Source: Pistacia vera
Taxonomy: Eukaryota; Streptophyta; Magnoliopsida; Sapindales; Anacardiaceae
Reading direction: 5' to 3'
Assembly (NCBI RefSeq): GCF_008641045.1
Contig: NW_022196161.1
Location: forward strand, 1,886,584-1,950,583
DNA: 64,000 nt
The position numbers and the translations under genes were made by a program. Positions 22,467 through 34,313 of this stretch are shown piece after piece (the first letter of the stretch is position 1; every line of letters starts with the position of its first letter). Under the pieces are notes generated by a model. The model worked only from the letters and a program-made list of their open reading frames with translations. It was not told where the DNA came from and ran no database searches.

Positions 22467-22473
22467 TTTTATA
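22467..22473 (-). promoter_or_regulatory. Antisense TATA box, gypsy element 1
   Basis: Minus strand 'cactataaaagtggc', about 120 bases upstream of the donor 'cg|gtaaggtttc' at 22344 and 485 bases inside the 3' LTR. The same arrangement occurs in elements 2 and 3. Confidence 0.6.
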
Positions 22474-22957
22474 GTGGTGTGCATTGGAGACGAAAGGGCG
22501 AGATTCAACCATAGCCATCAATCTATAGTGAATTTTGGCCTTCCATTCATCAAGCAATCCTGGCCCTTGGACATGGCCACATGTCGATCATCCACGAGAG
22601 GCGATCAACCGTCAGGCTGCCACAATCATCACTATCGCCACACATCACTTCAATTATGCGCGTGGATAGTTGTAGTCATCCACACATGACGAAAAGTAAC
22701 TGCCAAAGGCTACCGCATTTAAGGCGACATGACTGCGTGGAAGTTACACATATACCCTTCATTTCAAATTTTGAGTTTGTCAAGAATATCAAAACAGAGA
22801 AAAAGCCAAGTGTTGAGTACATCGACCGAAGATGAGTTCGACTCATAAAGCTCGACCAAATCTGTATTTAGCACACAACCGATGAAATCTGAGCTTGATA
22901 TCAAATCGAGTAATAGTTTTCCAAGCTCAAAACAAGCACCAAACACTAAGGCGCAAA

Positions 22958-23536
22958 TGTTGTATCTGATTTTTTCATCAAGCTCAGAGAATTACGAGGT
23001 TATAGCTCGATCTAGAATTAGTTCGACTCAATCGATTGTCCAACCCAGCATAAGCTCGTCAAGTTGTAGCTTGACCTAGCACAAGTTAGTTGCGACCAAT
23101 CCTTACAGTTGTCCAACTAGCTCACAGATAACTTTAGATCCCAAATATCTCGGAAGGGATCAGATCAACAGCAATCTTGGCGCAATCTCAATGCTTAATC
23201 GCGAGAATATCAGAGTTGCATTTCAATCTTAATTGTAATCCTTTTATTTTCGCTCCTTCCTTTGTACATAATTTGTATATAAACTCTCTCCAACGATGAG
23301 AAAGGGGTTAGAAAATTGTTCTAGGACTATTATTGTAAGCTCTCATAACAAATACAAAAATAGTGGACGTAGGCTCAAGAGTATAACTCGCCAAACCACT
23401 TTAAAAACTCAGTGTGCCATTTACTTTATCGCATTTTCCATTTGTACATTGATAGTTATCTGTAATCACACACACATTAATTCCGATTCCGTCAGGGTAA
23501 ATCAAATCACTCTAGTTGGTGAATTTTGCATCAAGA
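22958..23536 (+). repeat. 3' LTR of gypsy element 1
   Basis: Same length as the 5' LTR; begins TGTTGTATC. Its last two bases are GA where the 5' LTR has CA, apparently a point change, and the ATCAT duplication follows directly. A purine-rich stretch 'aaggcgcaaa' precedes it, a weakened polypurine tract. Confidence 0.9.
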
Positions 23537-23541
23537 ATCAT

Positions 23542-24172
23542 GGATATGATGTACTTTCTTGCGGATTCAAGAAGTCTCTTGTGGATTCTAGAGTTTTATC
23601 TTGTGGATTCAAGTTTATTTATGGATGCTAGTTTGTGCATGGATGTTACACTTGAGCATATTTAGTCTTATCTAAATTTTGTTATGTCAACCTCTCTTGT
23701 TGTCAAAAGATTTGTACTAGGTTTTAAGGGTGGGGAAGTTCTGGTTTGATCCGAACTAATTAGACTCAACATAAAATCGGGTCTAACATATTAGACCTGA
23801 ACTAACCTTGTAGCTCAGGTCAAATCGAGTCGATCATTGCTTGCGGTTTGTGTCCTTACTATTAAAATAGTTAAATGTCCCAAATTTAATCAAAAGTGTT
23901 GGGCTCTTAAGTGATCGGACCTGAAATGAGAAGTTAACAACCCAAAGTTCATTTAAAGGAAATCACTTTTAGGCCCCACCATTTTCTTCCTTAACCCCCC
24001 ACCTTCTATTTTAAGTGAGGATATACTTGCTATTAAAAAATATTCTTTTTCCTCCATACTTTTCATTTCAAAGTTTTATATTTGCAGTTATAGAAAAATT
24101 AAAAGAAATGTAGGTCAATCATAATTCATGTTTCACTAGTAAATTAAATCTCATAATAATCATCAAAATTAA
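23542..24172. other. Intergenic, short degenerate repeats only
   Basis: About 23555-23625 holds three loose copies of 'cttgtggattcaag'. The rest is AT-rich with no gene seen. Confidence 0.5.
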
Positions 24173-24776
24173 GGGTCCGTTTGTTTCAATATTCTTCCCC
24201 TATCCCATTCCTATCATTTCCAAAATACACAATTGTTTCCCTATTCTGGATTATATTTTATTCGATTATTTTTAAATCCCCTAAGTTTGTTAATTTAACT
24301 AAATACCCCCCAAAAAAAAGTTTAGAAATTAACAGAAACACCCCCTATCCACATTTGCCAAATTCTGACCACCACTGCCGGAAGGTGGCTAGAATCTGTC
24401 ACAATGGTGCCCTACTAGCCGAAACTGGTCGGTAATGTGCTGATTTGGTCATCAGATCTGGCCTTTTTCGGCCAGATCCGTGGTGGATCTAGCCAAAAAA
24501 AGCCAGATCGATGCACGACCAGCCAGATCCGGTTGGTCGTGCGTCGTAACACCTGATTTCGGCGATGGTGGCCGGAATCTGACAACTGTGGGTGGGTAAG
24601 GGTGTTTTTGTTATTTTACAAAATTTTTATATATTGAGGTGTTTAGTTAAATTAGCAAACCTAAGGGGTTTTTTTGTTAATTTTTAAATTTTATCTCGTA
24701 ATAATCACTCAACTCTACCTACCAATAATATTTTAAAAATACTACTCAAACTCAAAATTCTAAACGAAACACACCC
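24173..24776. mobile_element. Short TIR element (MITE-like), TTAA-flanked
   Basis: Left end GGGTCCGTTTGTTT; the reverse complement of the right end reads GGGTGTGTTTCGTTT. Both ends are bordered by TTAA. The centre carries several 'gatctggcc' and 'ttttcggccagatc' motifs and 'gtgtttttgtta'. There is no transposase. TIRs of this style occur in PIF/Harbinger MITEs, but the flank allows TTA, TAA or TTAA duplication, so the superfamily stays open. Parts of the same sequence type appear at 3090-3620 and 9150-9660. Confidence 0.7.
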
Positions 24777-26232
24777 TTAATGTTTCTCTTTTATGACATG
24801 AATTTAGATCTCATATAGTTATATACCTAAAGCAAACACAACTATTAGCATCTTTATCTTTTCTTTTCTTTTCTAAGTTTTATAGTTTGGAAATCTATTA
24901 CAAATTACGTTTGAATAAAAAACTGATCCATATAACGAAACTTAAATCAAAAAAATGTTTATGGTAGTTTTTTTAGTGTTTTTAGAGGTGATACCTCATA
25001 GTTTCAAAAGACATCACACGGTTTCAGATCTTAAGCAAAATAATAAAATGTTTATAAATTCATCCTAAAAGTTTGAATACGTATAAGAATTGAAAACCAT
25101 TGTTAATAATATTTTTAAATAGATGGAGGTTAAAAATAAAAACCTGGGGACTAAAAATCACTTCCCTTCATTTAAATGTTAGGAATTTAAAATAAATTTA
25201 CTGCCAAGCCAAAAAATAAAAAATAAAAAAAATAAAAAAATAAAAAAGCAAACATAGCCAGTTTGAATCCATAGATGTACTGGTGACCGAATCTATGGCT
25301 TAAGAGAGAATCTGCGAGGTTTGTGGTATAGTGTTATGAGGAAGAAGGTTAATCACTTCATAATTTTTGAAAAAACTGTCACAGGTCAGGCCGGGTTTTC
25401 TGCCCAACCCGACACTCGACCGATCAAATCGGGTTGGCATTTAAACAACCTTATGCCAACCTGATTTGTGTAAAGACCGGATTCAATCTAGTGATAATTA
25501 TAGGCAGGCAGGAGAGATCTTATTTTAAAATCAAAGAATACGTCTTGCAATTAAGTCAACACCAGGAAGGTCAATGAAGTTTATCCCCCCTTTCTTTAAA
25601 AAGAACATTCCTGGAATTTGGTTAGAAATGAGGTGTTGAATCACTAAGCTCATTGATTCCAATCAAAAATAGAAATAGTCAAACCATTTTCCTCGAGTCC
25701 AATGTATCATCACAACAAGAGGATCTTTTTCCATCTACGAAAGCCAACGTGAGAGTCTCAACATTACTTGCAAAACTTGTATCTCTAGCTGTCTTTCTTG
25801 GTCATCTACTCACTGTAGAGCCCAAAGCAGGCTTTCTAGTTTCCACTGATTATGCCTCCTCAATTTATAAACATTTAACTTGCCCATTTTGCATGGTTGG
25901 CGCCAGCAAATACACTTTGGAGACTCTAAATTAATTTAAGCTTCACCACGTTCGCCAGACTGTAAAGACAAAATGCCCATCTGTACAGTACATCTCCACT
26001 ACTTATTTCAACAGATAAATTCAATTCAAAAGTCTAGAATTGCCAATTAATGGTACTATTGAGCGGATTAATTTCAAAACAATTATATTTACAAAATTTC
26101 GTATTGCATTCATAGAGATGGTAAATCCTTTTCAAACCAGGTTCACATTGAGTTCACGATCAAACTATTCCTATAAGCTTATAATATTTCAGTACTCCAC
26201 AAAATCAATTGTAGAAATTCTAACAAAGGCAA
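24777..26232. other. Intergenic; 3' flank of the cyclin gene
   Basis: AT-rich, with an A/T simple repeat near 25200-25250 and a GC-richer patch near 25385-25440 ('ggccgggttttctgcccaacccg', a small inverted repeat). The 93-codon ORF at 25653-25934 has no supporting features. The part next to 26232 should contain the cyclin 3'UTR. Confidence 0.45.
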
Positions 26233-27018
26233 TTAAACGGCGAGTTGTTTTTGATGGGCTGATTCGTCTTCAGTGAAACAACAATGGTGCTTTAGTGGCC
26301 TGGCCATGTTTAGAGGAGGTTCTGGTAAATGCAGAGGAGATTGCAAAAACATTTCTTTCTGAAGAAAAGAACAGTAGGTTTGGAATGTGGTGGGTGTCAC
26401 GTTTAATTGGAACCCTAAACCAAACAAGAAGTCCACCTCAAGCAAGTTCATTTCCGCTGTGCTTATTCCCCCAACTTTAGCATAAAACGCATTGTTGTAA
26501 TAGCTGCAAAATGATAACACAAATCAAATGACTGAACATACCAAAGTCAAAAGCCAAAGAAATCTTAATGGAAATTACCCAAATAAAGAAGAAATTCATC
26601 CAAATGTAATCAACCCACCAACAGTAATAATGAGTTAAGAGGCAAAAATGAAAAGTGACTGTTGGGCCAATGAGTAAATAACACAGGGGACAAGTGGAAA
26701 TGAATACGGATGGGTTTTGATTGAGCTGTCATTAAGGTTTCAATAATGAGTTAACAATGTCATGTTGATGGTTGCAGATTTCATGGGAATTACAGGCATT
26801 CATTGACAGATAGATTGAGACCAGAACTGAACATCATGTATGAACTTGTCTGCTAAAACACTCCGCTTTTCATATTCCTATAATTACTTTCTACTCTCCG
26901 CCTATTTGTAATTGTTGCCGACAAACTACCCAGTATCAATTAAGTCTAAGTCCTTAATTAATCACACTTTTAATTCATCAATCTAAACGCAAGAGAGTTC
27001 AAATCTTTTCTCTGAAAA

Positions 27019-27051
<33 letters not shown>

Positions 27052-27142
27052 GGGTTCTTAAAGTGTTCCACTAAGAGCAAAGTGAAAATTTCAATCAAGA
27101 AACTTTTATATATTACACAACGCAACCTAAAAATCTTTTCTC

Positions 27143-27173
<31 letters not shown>

Positions 27174-27761
27174 AAAGAAAGAAAAGAAAAGGGTTCTTAA
27201 AGTGTTCCACTAAGAGCAAAGTGAAAATTTCAATCAAGAAACTTAAATTCTTTAGAAGGAGAGAAAAACAGAAAGATCAAGAAAAGAAAAGAAAAGTATG
27301 AAAAAGATCAAGAATTGAATGAAAGAATTAGAATTTAAAACAAAGAAAATGTCACAAGAAACTTACATATCATCCATGAACTTGGCAGAGACCAAAACGC
27401 TGGTTATAAGCAAGCGATGCACATTGAAGGAATTGATGGGCAAAGAGGGCTGTTTCTGAGCAAAACGATCAAGATAAACATAGGAAACAACGAAGCAAGA
27501 GGGGCTACAGTTTGCGTACTTAAAGATCCTCTCTAGATAGCTTTGAAGGGAAATGGTAGGGCGAGTGAGGCCATGAAAAACAGAGATCTTCTGGGGTTGA
27601 AGACGACGGCTAAAATCATTAGAATCAGCAACACGTTGAAGAAGAGAAGAGAGAATAGCTATTACTTTAGGCATGACAGAATCGGCTTGATCTTCAAGGT
27701 TGGCTTGAAGAGTGGTCATCGTTGGTTGGTTTGGTTGAGTTGGGTTTGTCTTGTAAGACAC
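26233..27761 (-). CDS. U-type (P-type) cyclin, CYCU4-like
   Basis: Two exons on the minus strand: 27367-27761 and 26233-26503, joined by GT-AG across an 863-base intron, give 221 residues, the usual size for plant U-type cyclins. Exon 1 holds the cyclin-box start (SVFHGLTRPTISLQSYLERI, FKYANCSPSCFVVSYVYLDR, LPINSFNVHRLLITSVLVSA). Exon 2 continues after DD with YYNNAFYAKVGGIST, FLFGLGFQLNVTP and the tail HQKQLAV, very close to Arabidopsis CYCU4 proteins. The junction makes the codon ATC across the splice. Family members bind CDKs, and some are tied to nutrient and hormone signalling. Start: the first ATG at 27761 gives an MSYKTNPT extension; a second ATG at 27719 (MTTLQANLED) is equally plausible. 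Confidence 0.9.
27001..27250. repeat. Direct duplication in the cyclin intron
   Basis: The stretch 'aaatcttttctc', poly-A, 'gaaaagggttcttaaagtg', 'ttccactaagagcaaag' and 'tttcaatcaagaaactt' occurs twice, starting near 27001 and near 27131, about 130 bases apart. Each copy has a long A-rich tract. Confidence 0.8.
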
Positions 27762-30640
27762 AGCAAGCTATTGTTATTTGAGTTTGCTTTTGCATAAATT
27801 GGTTAACAGTTGTGGCTCATTTATTATATAGAGGGGAATTGAGGACTGGTACTTTGAAGAGAGCTGTTCGTTTATTTGTGGGGTTCAATTGACAGCAATT
27901 GCTATTCATTTTTAATTTTTTTTTTAAATTAATGACATATTTATCCTTTTGAGTTTCATAAATTGTAGAATTTTGCAATGTCATCATTTTTATTTATTTA
28001 ATTAATTTAATCAAATCAATTAGAAAGCCAAGATAAAAATATATATTTGATGAATATATTATAATTTGGGTTGGTGGGTGTGGAGGTTGCTGAGCAATTA
28101 TGAAAGATTTATCCTAACATTTAAATTAATTGAGGTAATCATGGACCAAAAGTTTACTTGTGAGTTAGTGAAAGGGTAATGACTTTATCTTCTAAAATAA
28201 GAAAATATACGGAGATATAACCTGATTAAAAGTATGTGTTTTTAATAAACTCTACTTAAAAAAGTTGTACCAAACAGGATTGAGTGAGTGAAGATAAGAG
28301 CATTAATAATTAGAATATGCATATACAGAGTCTTTGGACTTATAGGGTGTTCAATATATCTCTATCAGAAATTAGTTAAAGTATATACAAACTGGTCCAG
28401 ACATCTTAATTACCAAAATTTTGGTCTCAAGGTTTGAACTTAGGAAGTCAAGGAAGTGAGCAAACATTTTTTACCGTTAAACCCACTCCTTAGGGTTTAA
28501 TCAAACACTATTACAGAAAATATATTTACCAAAAACGCTTTTTGAAAACACTCTCAAACACACCCACATTAACCTTTACTTGTTTGTCTTATACATGAAT
28601 GTGTGATCAAAAAGCAAAATCATATAAACAGTGAAGATCTGAGTTGGAAACAATGGTCCCAAAAGCCCCAGATCTGATCTACATCCACTTATTATTATTT
28701 TTTTTTTTTTATATCAACTCACTTATGAATTTCATATGGTAACTTTTAAGTGAATGAATTGTTATTGAATTTGATTAATTGCATCTAATATTTTCATATT
28801 TGCGTATAGACAGCTTTCATTAATATTAATAAAATGTGACTTTGACTGTGACCTTATAACCATTAGCTAGCATTCGTGTGCTTATAATTTCTTTGGTGTG
28901 CCTTGCGACTTTAGATACTTTCACTTTCACTATATTTGAGCTTCGATTTTCTATATGACACCTTGCTGTTGCCATGATTCATGTCTAATTAAGACAATTT
29001 ACTTACCAAATTTTAGGACTGGTTTTCAAATTGTTATAGCTGCCAATTCTCAACTTTGACAGTCAAACCTTTAATTTTGATAGTTATTTAAAAAAAAAAG
29101 GATCTTACAATTTGTTGAAGTTATGGGTATTTTTTTTTTTTTTTTGATAATCGGTGTGTTTGGGTTAATTTGTACGTACCTCAACTAATTTTCGAAGTTC
29201 ATTGAACACCCTATAAATTCAAAAGATCAAGTAAGTTATAATATTATTATAGTAGGTAGTCTTAATGTTTGAATCTAAAAATTCAAAGAAAGAAGTAAAA
29301 CTCTCTGACTGTTATGGGTAACTTTTTTTTCTTGGTTAAATCTTAGAATATGGCACCAATAATTAAATAATGAGTTAAAAGGAACGGATTATATGGATGT
29401 GCTTCAATTGGAGCGTCATAAATAAAAGTAATCTAAAAGTGGCACGTTAGGATAGGAAATTACTCGTCGTTTTAGCTCTAATCATTGCGAAGGATAAGGT
29501 GGACTGAAGTGCCAAATTCCCAAAACTCAATTTAGCTGCATTAATTTTTGTTTATATTCAAAATAGAATTTATTCAACAAAGATTATGGCAATCTCGATC
29601 AATCAATAATGAAGCACAATTTATTCAAGTTGTTAAAAAGCATGATTATGGTGGGTGGATTAATTCTTAATAATATAAACTTTAAATTAGAGTTTGTTTA
29701 ATTAAGCATTAAATTGGTTAACCCAGCGGATTATTTTGGAAGCATTAGGTTTCTTGTACACTTATCCAACTAAATCAAAAAACTTCTCGCATGTTTCAAG
29801 AGGAGTAATAAGAAAAAGATAACATGAGAAGCATTTATACCAAAAAGGATAATTAATTAATCAGCTCACCAAAATGTCAAATCTTCTGAAATTCCTTACC
29901 ACTGTTTGATATCAATCTTACTTAGAGAGCGTTCTTTTAATTTTAATAATTTAATACGTATTTTCCACTTAATTTAATGCAGAGGGAGTGGTCCGTCCAT
30001 GTCCATGACTCGCTGCCTTTCAATCTACTAAAATAAGTGCACCATACGCATTAAACAAGGACAACAATATTCAATGCATCAAATTTAGCCAATGACAGTG
30101 ACCCGCGTAGTTAGTTCAATTCTCATGGACTCACAGGCTCATGCCACACACGTCGTTTTAGTTTATGTTTTGTTGGTGTCAAAAGTGCATACGTGCCGTG
30201 CCCCCTTTTGATCATCTTAATTTCAACAATTTGGATCTCTCTTTGTTGAATAATTTACTTTATATTGAGATATTCCTCAGTTAGCGCCTTTATTAAGCAA
30301 CCACTTGAACCAATTTCAGGATTTTATTGGTAAATTCTCCACGACAACAAGAACAAGAACAATGAATGATCTGAAACTCTCAGGACAATAATCATGTATA
30401 TCCTAAAATTGATTCAGGTTCTTGTAAAATTAATCACTGCAGATTTAAGCGTCGCCCTTTTGCTTCTGTCTCTTTGTAGAAGCTGAGCAAGTAGTTTGGG
30501 TTATTGGCGACAAGCCACTTGTAAATAATATCGACCCTCTTATTGCCATTTGCTAACAACTTATATCAACTCTCAACACCTGTGCTCAACTTTGGCTTTA
30601 CTCTCTCTTTCAGACCTACAGTAAATGAGAACAAAAAAGG
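27762..30640. other. Long AT-rich spacer, no gene seen
   Basis: Contains the cyclin promoter at its left end (candidate TATA 'ttatatag' near 27823 on the plus strand, read from the minus strand). Elsewhere there are poly-A and poly-T runs and no ORF with recognisable motifs on either strand. Confidence 0.5.
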
Positions 30641-30689
30641 GGTGGATCGGTGCATGTAGAGTTTTTTCAATCTAGAAGAACTGGAGAAA

Positions 30690-31277
30690 TTGCACTAAAC
30701 AAGGACAAAGAGATTGTCACCTCCTTTCCCGTTGTTATGTTTAGGTACTAAATTTTACCAATATGTTTCTTCATGTCTCCAGTGTCTCAAGACATTAACT
30801 TAAAATGAATGTGTTTTCTGAATATGTTTATTGTGTATATGTATTTGCAGCAAAACCTACTGCGGTTATTGCAGACGGGCCAAGGAATTGCTTACACAGC
30901 TGGGACCAAACTTGATGAGGAAAGTAAGCCCTCTAAGTTTTATATCAAATCCTTATAGCTTATCAGTAAATTTCTAAGATTGTTTGATGAAAATTGGTCT
31001 TATTGATGGCGATGGAGAAGAAATTCGATCGGCTTTGGCACAGCGGGTCGGGCAGAGGACTGTACCTAATGTGTTTATTGGTGGGAAACATTTTGGTGGA
31101 TGTGACGGTAAGTCCATTAGTTGAATTGCTTTCTTTGTGTTGAAGCTCAAGCCAGTGTAAAATTTCTTATTGGCTGGTTCTGTTATTGCAGCTCTGATTC
31201 AGAAACACCAAGAAGGTACGGTTGTGGCCCTTCTTACCGAGGCCGGTGCCATTGCTAAAACTTCTGTTCAGCTGTGA
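30690..31277 (+). pseudogene. Glutaredoxin GRXC1-like, probably broken
   Basis: Four exon pieces read as a CC-type-free class I glutaredoxin. 30691-30744 gives ALNKDKEIVTSFPVVMF. 30851-30923, after a clean tttgcag acceptor, gives SKTYCGYCRRAKELLTQLG. About 31003-31107 gives DGDGEEIRSALAQRVGQ, TVPNVFIGGKH and GGCD. 31192-31277 gives ALIQKHQEGTVV and LLTEAGAIA to a stop. The YCGYC active site, TVPNVF and GGCD glutathione-site motifs match plant GRXC1. Problems: no start exon is visible. A one-base loss splits 'gaactggag' from 'gcactaaac'. The segment normally reading KVIELD between exons 2 and 3 is missing, with no in-phase splice. It may be a pseudogene or suffer from local sequence errors. 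Confidence 0.6.
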
Positions 31278-32323
31278 ATACTCTTCGTACCCGAAGTTAA
31301 TGTACATGAGATGAAGCGGATAAATTCCCAACTGCGGATCTAAATAAGACTAATAATATATGGTAGTTAGTTAAGTTCATCATGGTGTAATAAAAAGATT
31401 AGTTTGAAATACATATGGGTTAGTGCGACCCTCTTAGTCCTTCAAGTCGGAGAAAATTGTACTTAATCTCATACCATTCAATCATAAAAATCCCCATATA
31501 GCTCATTCAAATATAAATAAATTCAATTGAATCTCAGCTAATCCAACAAATATAAATGAATTGGACCAACTTCAAATGAAAAGGCGAACTCAGATTCAAG
31601 TACTTTATCAAAATAATTATTGGTAGTTTATCATTTTGATTAGTGTTTCTGGCTCAGTTATAACCATCACAATTATAAATTTATAATTTCACACAGCAGT
31701 AATGTCTGAAACAGAAAAAAACTAGTCAGCTAGCAAAATATTGAAAACATACATGGGGAAAATGAGATGGATATGCGCACAGTATCTCATAGAAATAAAA
31801 TTCTAGCAAAATAGGAGAAGTTGAAGCCAGTACAATGCATCGACAATGCCAGAATCAGATGCTTGATGAGTTCTATGTATACTAACTTTACTAAGCACAT
31901 ACTGATAAAATTGAATCACAACCCTCTGCTCAGACTTATTCCAGACAACATCACAAGGTTGGCATTGCATATCAACAGATAATTATATAATCATCCTATC
32001 AATATAATACAAACCTTCGCATTGCATATAATTATCCACACTTAAAACCAAACCAGAGAAAATTCATTATCCTACTAGCTACTGCATAAACCAAATTGAT
32101 CCAATTGCTGGATATAACCTTTACACAAACAGTTAAACACACAAGTATAGACAATTTCTTAGTAATCGACTACTAATTACAGATTTTTGTTCCGAAACTA
32201 AATGCATCAAGCATTGTTACTAAAGCAAATATAAGAGCTCAAGTATGATAATAAATAACAACCATAATCTAGGAACAAGATGTCCAACTAACCCAATGTT
32301 TGCCTGTTAAGACACGTGACAAC
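31278..32323. other. Convergent 3' flanks, no gene seen
   Basis: Lies between the ends of the glutaredoxin (plus) and MSRA (minus) genes. AT-rich with no ORF of note; 'aataaa'-type words near 31389 and 31526 could serve as polyadenylation signals. Confidence 0.45.
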
Positions 32324-34313
32324 TTAGCCGTAGCATCTGATAGGATCATTGCAGCCTTTTTCAGTAGATTGCTTAAATCCAAAACGCCCTCCCTTCGCAA
32401 GGTACTGCTGGTGGTACTCCTCGGCTCGGTAGAATTTCTTGGCAGGCAGAATCTCGGTAACAATTTTCCTGTTCAAAAGCTTCTGCTGTCGTTCCAAAGA
32501 CTCTTGAGCTGCCTTCTCTTGCTCAGGGGTGTAGAAGTAAATTCCAGACCTGTACTGAGTTCCCACATCATTACCCTGCCATAAAGAATTAATGAACTGT
32601 TAAAAATGCGAAACTGTTTGCAATATGGTCAATAGGATTGGAAGACATATTCCTCTCATATTCATCAATCAATTGCAGCAAAACTGTTTGCAATATGGTC
32701 AATAGGATTGGACGAAATATTCCTCTCATATTCATCAATCAATCGCAGCAAAACTGTTTGCAATATGGTCAATAGGATTGGACGAAATATTCCTCTCATA
32801 TTCATCAATCAATCGCAACAAAATAGCAAAGTGGAAGACAAGCCTCACAGTGTTTACTGTATACCTATCTAAGGTCGAGCCCAAAGAAGACGGTACAGAC
32901 ATTTGCCATTCTTTAATAGGTTCCATACAATCTAGACCAGGATTATAACTTGTGATCAGGTTATGACACAACCATCTATAGTTCGGGCTTCCAACTAAAT
33001 CCTCTTCAAAAGTCACTTACTTTCGAATTGTGACCCATAAATTTAAATGTTCAGTTCTGAGCTATGCAACCTTATTACAGACTCAGCTATGCAACCACTG
33101 GGCTGAACACTTCCAAATCAAAGAATTAACAAACTCATTATTTATTGATCAAGGTAATTTGTAAATAAAACAGAACTGTATTAATTAAAAACTCAACTTC
33201 AGGAAAGAAATCGGGTAGCATCCTAACGGAGCAAGTCTGCTACAAGATATCCAGAGAACCCATGAGACGCCAATAGACACACATGATTTCATATTCTTCT
33301 TAATTTCGATACAAGAAAATATGGCGAAAAGGAACTTCCTTTGCATCTATGGTACAAAACCAAAAATACAAGATGCTTCCTTAAGAAGACGACATGAATA
33401 ATTCTTACCTTGATAAGTTAGCAATCTTAACCAAATGAAATCAAAGCTTGATAACAAAAACTCCAAATTACTTCAGACTCTCTAACTGAAAATCCATCTA
33501 CCCTAGTTGTACAATATTGCCAATGATATAATTGTATTGACAAGTAAAAATCCATCTACCCTAGTTGAACAAAAACAAAATTAACATTAATTCTTCAATA
33601 TTGCCACCCATTAAGCTAATCCCTAAATTGTACTACTCAACACAATTTTTAATAATGTCAAAAACCCACAAAAATTACCAATAAAAATAAATTGAACCAA
33701 TCTAATCGTCCAAAACCCACCTCAAAAATTCAAAGCTAAAAGTAATTAAACAAAAACAAACCTGGCGATTAAGCGTGGTGGGATCATGCCTGGCCCAAAA
33801 AGCATCAAGCAAAGTCTCAAAGCTACACTCTTTAGGATCATACTGAACCCTCACAACCTCATTATGATTAGTTGTCCCAGTACACACATCTTCATAACTA
33901 GGATTATGCAAAAACCCTTGACTATATCCAACCTCAGTTTTGGTAACACCAGGCACTCTCTGAAACGCCAATTCAACACCCCAAAAGCACCCAGCGCCGA
34001 ACTCAGCGAACAGCTGACCTGGTGCCGGCACATCATCATCAGGGCCCTGAACGATTGAGGAATTCTCCATGGAGGCGGGGTCAGGGGTGGGCTTGAAACC
34101 GAAACCAAGCTTGTTGAGAATGTTCATGGGAGAATTGTAAAGAGAAATGGGTTTTCTAGTTATAGGGAGAGTGATGGGATTGGGTTTACAGAGAGAAAGA
34201 GGGAGTTTAGAAGAGAGAGAAGAGGAGAAGAGGAGGAGGGATGACGTGGAGGAGGAGACGAAGGTGGAGGTGGTGGTTGTTATGGCTAGGCCTACACACT
34301 TATTTAGGACCAT
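32324..34313 (-). CDS. MSRA4: Plastid methionine sulfoxide reductase A
   Basis: Two exons on the minus strand, 33762-34313 (184 codons) and 32324-32575, joined after Gln in phase 0 by GT-AG, give 267 residues. Residues 1 to about 60 are Ser/Thr-rich with few acids, a likely chloroplast transit peptide. The catalytic motif GAGCFWGVE is near residue 105, followed by QRVPGVTKTEVGYSQG and TTNHNEVVRV. Exon 2 starts with GNDVGTQYRSGIYFYTPEQ and holds ILPAKKFYRAEE. The end KGCNDPIRCYG carries the two recycling cysteines. The enzyme reduces methionine-S-sulfoxide in oxidised proteins, using thioredoxin or glutaredoxin. Length and sequence match plant plastidic MSRA (PMSR4 type). The symbol is by resemblance; another plastidic paralogue is possible. 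Confidence 0.93.
32611..32820. repeat. Three 70-bp tandem repeats in the MSRA intron
   Basis: Units start at 32611, 32681 and 32751, each beginning 'aaactgtttgcaatatggtc' and ending 'tcatcaatcaatcgcagca'. The second and third units are almost identical; the first differs by a few bases. They lie inside the 1.2-kb intron. Confidence 0.92.

Larger units (their letters stand above)
17201..23536 (+). mobile_element. Ty3/gypsy LTR retrotransposon 1, decayed and internally deleted
   Basis: Two 579-base LTRs (17201-17779 and 22958-23536) are flanked by the same five bases, ATCAT (17196-17200 and 23537-23541), which is the target-site duplication. Between them, on the plus strand, follow gag, protease and part of reverse transcriptase. 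RNase H and integrase are missing. An antisense gene remnant lies next to the 3' LTR. The many in-frame stops and frameshifts show the copy is inactive. The order gag-PR-RT and the antisense gene suggest the Tat lineage; this is inference from layout. Confidence 0.92.

Noticed and set aside
22246..22557. 103-codon minus ORF near the 3' end of element 1
   Set aside because: It spans the antisense TATA box and the leader donor, so it cannot be one coding exon of that transcript.
24173..24776. Firm assignment to PIF/Harbinger
   Set aside because: The TTAA flanks fit more than one duplication type, so only a general TIR element is claimed.
32735..33016. 93-codon minus ORF in the MSRA intron
   Set aside because: It partly reads the 70-bp repeats, lacks known motifs, and the MSRA splice sites on both sides are clear.
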